A stretch of 42,300 bases of DNA from a virus: positions 1-42,300 of the IMG/VR virus record IMGVR_UViG_3300028840_003624; one strand, written 5' to 3'. The position numbers were made by a program, and so were the translations under genes. Below, one piece after another: positions 38,673 through 42,300 of this stretch. The first letter of the stretch is position 1. The number at the start of each line of letters is the position of its first letter. The notes beneath the pieces are model-generated. The model made no database searches. It worked only from the letters and a program-made list of their open reading frames with translations, and had not been told where the DNA came from.

Positions 38673-39293
38673 TTATCTATCAGCCGTCATCTTCTCAACG
38701 AAATCCTCGGGATGTACGGTTCGCCAGAATGACTTAAACCATTCCTTCTCTTCTGGAGTGAAGTTTGCAAACTTCTCGTTGGTCATGCCTTCGACATAAC
38801 TCAACGGGTTGTTATTCTTATCATTCCAGATCAAGTTCGAAGCATTCGAACTTAGGGCAGCAAAAAGCTTCAGTCTTTCCGGTCGCTCCAAAGAGGCAAT
38901 CTTGATATAACCGTTTGGATCGGCAACGGCCGTCTTCACGGTGTCTTCCGCCTCGGCAATCGTAACTGAGGCATCTAGTTCAGGCGTTTCCTCAGTTGCA
39001 GGAGCTTCTGCCACCTTGACTTCAACGTCCGAACTGGCAACCTTTTCCGCTTCCGGTTGCTGTTCAGAAGTCTCTTCCGCCGGGGCTTCTGCCGGAGTTT
39101 CTGTCTCGGCTGCCTTTACCGGGGTTTCTGGAGCAGCAGCTTGGGGTTCCACCGGAGCTTCCGCTGGAGCTTCTGCCTCCGCCGACTTCGCCATCTGCTC
39201 AGCGATTAGACCTTCAACAAACTCTGGCCAGGTCGGACCGCCACTAACAGGGTAGGCAATAGTCGAACCAACATTAAATGGATTCTGCATCAT
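38673..39293 (-). CDS. Hypothetical 206-aa protein with Ala/Pro/Glu-rich middle
   Basis: After a short front (SGGPTWPEFVEGLIAEQMAK) comes a 90-residue disordered stretch of EAPAEAP-type repeats, then a folded end (IKIASLERPERLKLFAALSS, FTPEEKEWFKSFWRTVHPEDF). Repeats of APAE/ETPA are easy to see. The ATG has AAAAGGAGAG upstream. Words VKTAV and KVASSD link it with the neighbouring head proteins. A long disordered linker between two ordered ends fits a scaffold or tether. No family recognised. Confidence 0.6.
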   Translation of the reverse strand: MMQNPFNVGSTIAYPVSGGPTWPEFVEGLIAEQMAKSAEAEAPAEAPVEPQAAAPETPVKAAETETPAEAPAEETSEQQPEAEKVASSDVEVKVAEAPATEETPELDASVTIAEAEDTVKTAVADPNGYIKIASLERPERLKLFAALSSNASNLIWNDKNNNPLSYVEGMTNEKFANFTPEEKEWFKSFWRTVHPEDFVEKMTADR

Positions 39294-39389
39294 GACGCTC
39301 TCCTTTTAGAACGCTAGTTCTCCGTTCCTATTTGTTACACCTATCTACCAAAATACCTTCGTCAAAATCTTTTCTTTTCTAAATGTAGC

Positions 39390-41171
39390 CTAGTCTTTTA
39401 CAACTCTACTTACTGCTGGCGTCTGGATCTTATCTAGCTCGTCGATAGACATTCCTTCCATTATATTGTCTAGTTCATCTGCTAGTTCCTTGTTGACTTG
39501 ATCCAATCCTTTGGCTAGCTTCATATAAGATTCGAAAAATCTTTTAACATCAGATTCTTTTGTCATATCGAATCTGGCCGATGCCATCGGCATTGGATTG
39601 CTAGGTCCACCGCCAGTTCCACCACCCATTGCTGCTGGAGCGGGCTGGCCAGTAAGTGTCTGGTACTGCTGACTTAATGCGTTAAAGAAAGCACCCAGAA
39701 TATCAACAACCTGTTGATCTAGACCAGGAATTAGACTTATTGGTCCAATCGTATCCATTATATCTCTTATTTCATTTTCATCTGTTAAACTTTGGGCATA
39801 TGATTCGGCCTGTTGCCCAAGTTGACTCATGTCTACACTAGATGTAGCCCCTCCGGCTCCACCACCGGCTCCCGCTCCAGCCCCACCACCTCCAGCACCT
39901 GTTCCGGCTCCGGTTCCATTACCGGCTCCTGCCGGACTAGCACCACGAGGAAGGCTTTCGGGAGTTTCAGTACTCCACTGCTGGCGACGACCCTCGGCCG
40001 TATTCAAAACGTTGGCTACAGCCCGTTCTGTACGCTTGTACGCTTCCATGTCGAATGGTGAATTAGTCACGTCCTGAAGGGCAGTGGCGAGATTTTCTCT
40101 CACGTTTATATTGTTTTCGATAGCTGGACGTTGTGTCAAGTCCTGGAAAATCTGCCACATCTCATTAACTTGTCCATCCATCTCGTTTGCAACTTGTTGC
40201 ATACCAGCGACTTGATTCTTAATCTCACCTAAAACGGCTGTGATAGGACCACCAGCGACTAGGTTCGGATTTTGTTGAACGGATTTGAGGCTTTGACCCA
40301 ATGCCAAAATGGCATCGTTAATATTGGTCCCGGCTTCAATCTGGGCAAGACTATTGTAAATTTGTTGCATGTCCTGCTGGGCAGCCGGATCAAGATTTTT
40401 GCCCCTCAACATAGCAGATTGGGTCTGAGTTTTTAACTTTGCAATGGTCGAATACTGCCTTTGTGCTGTAACCCTCATCTCCTGAAGGAGTTTCTGTAAT
40501 TTTTCGGCATCATAACGCAGATCCTTCTTTTGTCCTCGTTCTCGATGTGACTGCCACCAACTTAACGGATTCCACCAGGTTGTCTCACTTGGTGACCAGA
40601 ATTGTGACCAATTGCCACGAGGAGAATCAGGCCTGTTATACTGAGCCGTTTTGGTGAAACCGATCGACTCGGCCTCTTGTACTAACATTCCGCCGAGGGC
40701 CTCTAGGGTACTAGCTAGATTATCGAGATATTCGTCAGTCTGGCCTGCTTCACGCAATATCTCCCTAACTTGCATCACATTATGGATGTCCTGCCCTATT
40801 TCATTGGCTTCATCAACGGCTTCAATAAACGCCAGGTGGGCCATGTCGAACAATTCTGGTCTTTGTTGGATCACTTCAGCATACTTCTTTGTCCAGTCAG
40901 TGTCAGCATAATCTTGGGAATCTTGGTATTCTTTGAGACAAGATAGAACAATGTCTTGCATCGGCTGGTTCGAGCCGACTCTCTTACGCCGCAAGCAGTT
41001 AGCCATAGCTCGATGTTGCTTCAAGACATAGCCAATTGCTCCAACATATTGGCTAACCTTATCAAATGATGCTGTTTTTAGAAGTTGGAGATCGATAGCC
41101 TCGGCGGCAACCACTTGTCCATTTCTGTCACAACTACCCGCTAAATCAATAAAATGTTGTTTAGGGTCCAT
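39390..41171 (-). CDS. Hypothetical 593-aa head-module protein with Gly hinge
   Basis: Residues 1-400 are helical with Gln-rich coiled-coil-like parts (YDAEKLQKLLQEMRV, QQIYNSLAQIEAGTN). Two words LKTAS (31-35) and TKTAQ (173-177) recur in other proteins of this operon. A Trp-rich patch (WSQFWSPSETTWWNPLSWWQ, residues 188-207) could contact membranes or partners. A Gly/Ala-only hinge (about 412-442) leads to a helical end. About 95 bases without a gene follow its stop. Not recognised; virion or assembly role inferred from operon. Confidence 0.6.
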   Translation of the reverse strand: MDPKQHFIDLAGSCDRNGQVVAAEAIDLQLLKTASFDKVSQYVGAIGYVLKQHRAMANCLRRKRVGSNQPMQDIVLSCLKEYQDSQDYADTDWTKKYAEVIQQRPELFDMAHLAFIEAVDEANEIGQDIHNVMQVREILREAGQTDEYLDNLASTLEALGGMLVQEAESIGFTKTAQYNRPDSPRGNWSQFWSPSETTWWNPLSWWQSHRERGQKKDLRYDAEKLQKLLQEMRVTAQRQYSTIAKLKTQTQSAMLRGKNLDPAAQQDMQQIYNSLAQIEAGTNINDAILALGQSLKSVQQNPNLVAGGPITAVLGEIKNQVAGMQQVANEMDGQVNEMWQIFQDLTQRPAIENNINVRENLATALQDVTNSPFDMEAYKRTERAVANVLNTAEGRRQQWSTETPESLPRGASPAGAGNGTGAGTGAGGGGAGAGAGGGAGGATSSVDMSQLGQQAESYAQSLTDENEIRDIMDTIGPISLIPGLDQQVVDILGAFFNALSQQYQTLTGQPAPAAMGGGTGGGPSNPMPMASARFDMTKESDVKRFFESYMKLAKGLDQVNKELADELDNIMEGMSIDELDKIQTPAVSRVVKD

Positions 41172-41194
41172 TATTGTCTCCAGGGAATCGACTT

Positions 41195-41698
41195 TTACGC
41201 CCCACCCATAATCTCATTTCGAGGCTGGAACGTGGCTCCTGTGTAAAGTACCCCCGTATACATCCTGTTACCTACGACAAATGCACGAATATCTCCTGCC
41301 GTTCGATCAAAAGTTACCAAGATCTTATTTCCCGTCCCCTCAGCTATAAATACATAGTGTGGTTCGACTATCCTAAAACCTACAAAAATACCGTCTAACG
41401 TAATGTAATGGAAGCCGATGAGTGATTTGGTCCTTATGCCGACATCAATAAGGGATTCGATATCTGCCATCGGTTGTTTTTCGACCTCAGGAGATAAGCC
41501 TTGTTGGGTTTCCTCAGAGGTAATTGCCTCATCTGTTTCGCGTGGCTGTTCGCCCTCAACTACTGGAGTATTTGGAGTATTATCTGGAATATTAGAATCT
41601 AATAGATATTCCGGAAGGTTATCTTCCACTACAATCCCATCTGGCGTGTAGCTTTTAATGAGGTCATCCATCAATAATTGACTAACCAGCCTCTTCAT
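41195..41698 (-). CDS. WYL-like SH3-barrel domain protein, 167 aa (tentative)
   Basis: Residues 80-160 resemble a WYL-type domain: SLIGFHYITLDGIFVGFRIVEPHYVFI, then a beta strand pair, then TFDRTAGDIRAFVVGNR, matching the usual Y..LDG, R.V.P and D..A..IR.F pattern. WYL domains bind ligands or nucleic acid and often act as regulators. The N-terminal 75 residues are acidic and Pro/Glu-rich, with no helix-turn-helix. It lies between DUF192 and the 593-aa gene. The domain call is from pattern memory and is uncertain. Confidence 0.5.
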   Translation of the reverse strand: MKRLVSQLLMDDLIKSYTPDGIVVEDNLPEYLLDSNIPDNTPNTPVVEGEQPRETDEAITSEETQQGLSPEVEKQPMADIESLIDVGIRTKSLIGFHYITLDGIFVGFRIVEPHYVFIAEGTGNKILVTFDRTAGDIRAFVVGNRMYTGVLYTGATFQPRNEIMGGA

Positions 41699-41699
41699 T

Positions 41700-42068
41700 C
41701 TACGATTCTTTCCTAAAATTAGCTATACACACTCCATCTACCACATCGATTTCGACTCGGTCCCCTGGTTTTATCTGATGCTCTTCAAAGAAGCCAACAT
41801 TAGCTTCGATTGCCATCGAAGACGGAAAATTACTCCTAATATGTTTTGTACTGTGTGGGGTTATTCGGTCGATTTGAAGTATCCTGTTATCGTGACCTAT
41901 AAAAGCCAAATCTAGTGGTATATATGTATTTCTTCCCCAGAATGAATGACCAATACTCTGCTCAAACTTAAACAGCATACCTCGATCTGAAGGCAAACTA
42001 TGACGAAACATCAGACCTTTCATTTGCTTATCGGCTGTGTCAGCTATTTCCAGTTTGAGATGAGCCAT
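41700..42068 (-). CDS. DUF192 (UPF0127) protein, 122 aa
   Basis: The sequence follows DUF192: KGLMFRHSLPSDRGMLFKF, then FWGRNTYIPLDLAFIGHDNRIL, IDRITPHST, and near the end IKPGDRVEI. Cellular members are often exported; this one lacks a signal peptide, so it stays in the cytoplasm or virion. Its function is not known; it is a single small domain. The usual FWM is FWG here. It ends one base before the next gene's start, and its ATG abuts the partial gene upstream, so all are one operon. Confidence 0.85.
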   Translation of the reverse strand: MAHLKLEIADTADKQMKGLMFRHSLPSDRGMLFKFEQSIGHSFWGRNTYIPLDLAFIGHDNRILQIDRITPHSTKHIRSNFPSSMAIEANVGFFEEHQIKPGDRVEIDVVDGVCIANFRKES

Positions 42069-42300
42069 TTAGAACCACCTATCTTGCTTAGGGCTCCACG
42101 TATCTGCCGGGACTTGTCCCGATCGCCACGGGTCTTTTCCTGAGGAATATGAGTCCTTTTGCTTAACCCACATCCCGTCCTTCTTTGTTTTCTGTTCACG
42201 GTGGTCAGATTCATACACTTCACGATCTGTCATTGATTCATAGAGGATTCTCTCTTTACGCAGTTCGGCTTCCAAGCGAGCCCAATGAACGTCATCAATA
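42069..42300 (-). CDS. Partial hypothetical protein, 5' end outside window
   Basis: The frame is open from the stop at 42069 to the right window edge. The visible part is very polar and charged (MTDREVYESDHREQKTKKDG, WSPKQDRW). An in-frame TTG at 42275 exists, but the frame continues upstream without stop, so the real start is most likely outside. Function unknown. Confidence 0.55.
   Translation of the reverse strand, partial: IDDVHWARLEAELRKERILYESMTDREVYESDHREQKTKKDGMWVKQKDSYSSGKDPWRSGQVPADTWSPKQDRWF

Noticed and set aside
1-42300. CRISPR arrays, insertion sequences and stop-codon recoding
   Set aside because: I saw no regular repeat-spacer array, no transposase-like ORF with inverted ends, and all three stop codons end clear genes without in-frame stops inside recognised domains.

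Overview
The window looks like a 42.3 kb piece of a large tailed double-stranded DNA phage (Caudoviricetes), probably larger than the window. It contains a portal protein, a prohead-protease-like protein, a HK97-fold-like major capsid protein and LamG-type virion proteins. It also has three HNH endonuclease genes, a cluster of phage-borne tRNA genes, and replication and host-takeover genes (NAD-dependent DNA ligase, RNase HI, full-length DnaJ, sigma factor). Genes are tightly packed, many starts and stops overlap, and TAA, TAG and TGA all act as stops, so I see no code change. The host cannot be named from this sequence. It is bacterial, and signal peptides and lipoboxes in several products suggest a cell envelope that processes lipoproteins. 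No terminase, tail tube, tail tape or integrase is visible here.

Layout. Positions 1-16519 are almost all on the + strand (accessory, replication and takeover genes). Positions 16508-42300 are all on the - strand (virion genes). The two blocks converge and overlap by 12 bp at 16508-16519. The + block starts with two small unknown genes and an HNH gene on the - strand. Next come a membrane peptide and a DUF2284-like / radical SAM pair that runs into ligA. A tRNA region (1228-9136) carries five different tRNA-Leu genes with anticodons UAG, GAG, CAA, CAG and UAA, mixed with two HNH genes and a broken sixth tRNA. Within and after it lie small membrane, secreted and lipoprotein genes. Then come a DUF4326 / ATP-grasp pair, RNase HI, DnaJ, a signal-peptide-bearing trypsin-like protease and a sigma-factor-like gene.

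The - strand block reads right to left as a head-morphogenesis operon: DUF192, a WYL-like protein, several large proteins without recognisable families, portal, a 135-aa protein, a 1522-aa protein, prohead protease, a 1662-aa protein in the usual scaffold position, a 237-aa protein in the usual decoration position, major capsid, terminator, then two tandem LamG paralogues.

Most notable points: (1) the portal protein carries a C-terminal DUF559/Vsr-like nuclease domain after a Gly/Pro/Met-rich linker; (2) the five tRNA-Leu genes together can read all six leucine codons, and no other isotype is present; (3) the HNH genes touch tRNA genes, one ending exactly in the T-arm of a tRNA remnant; (4) several + strand genes have a TATAAT box without a -35 box, and the phage encodes a sigma factor; one such promoter feeds a 5' hairpin that buries a ribosome-binding site; (5) Cys-rich zinc-ribbon-like motifs recur across the head proteins. 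All functions are read from motifs by eye; no database search was run.
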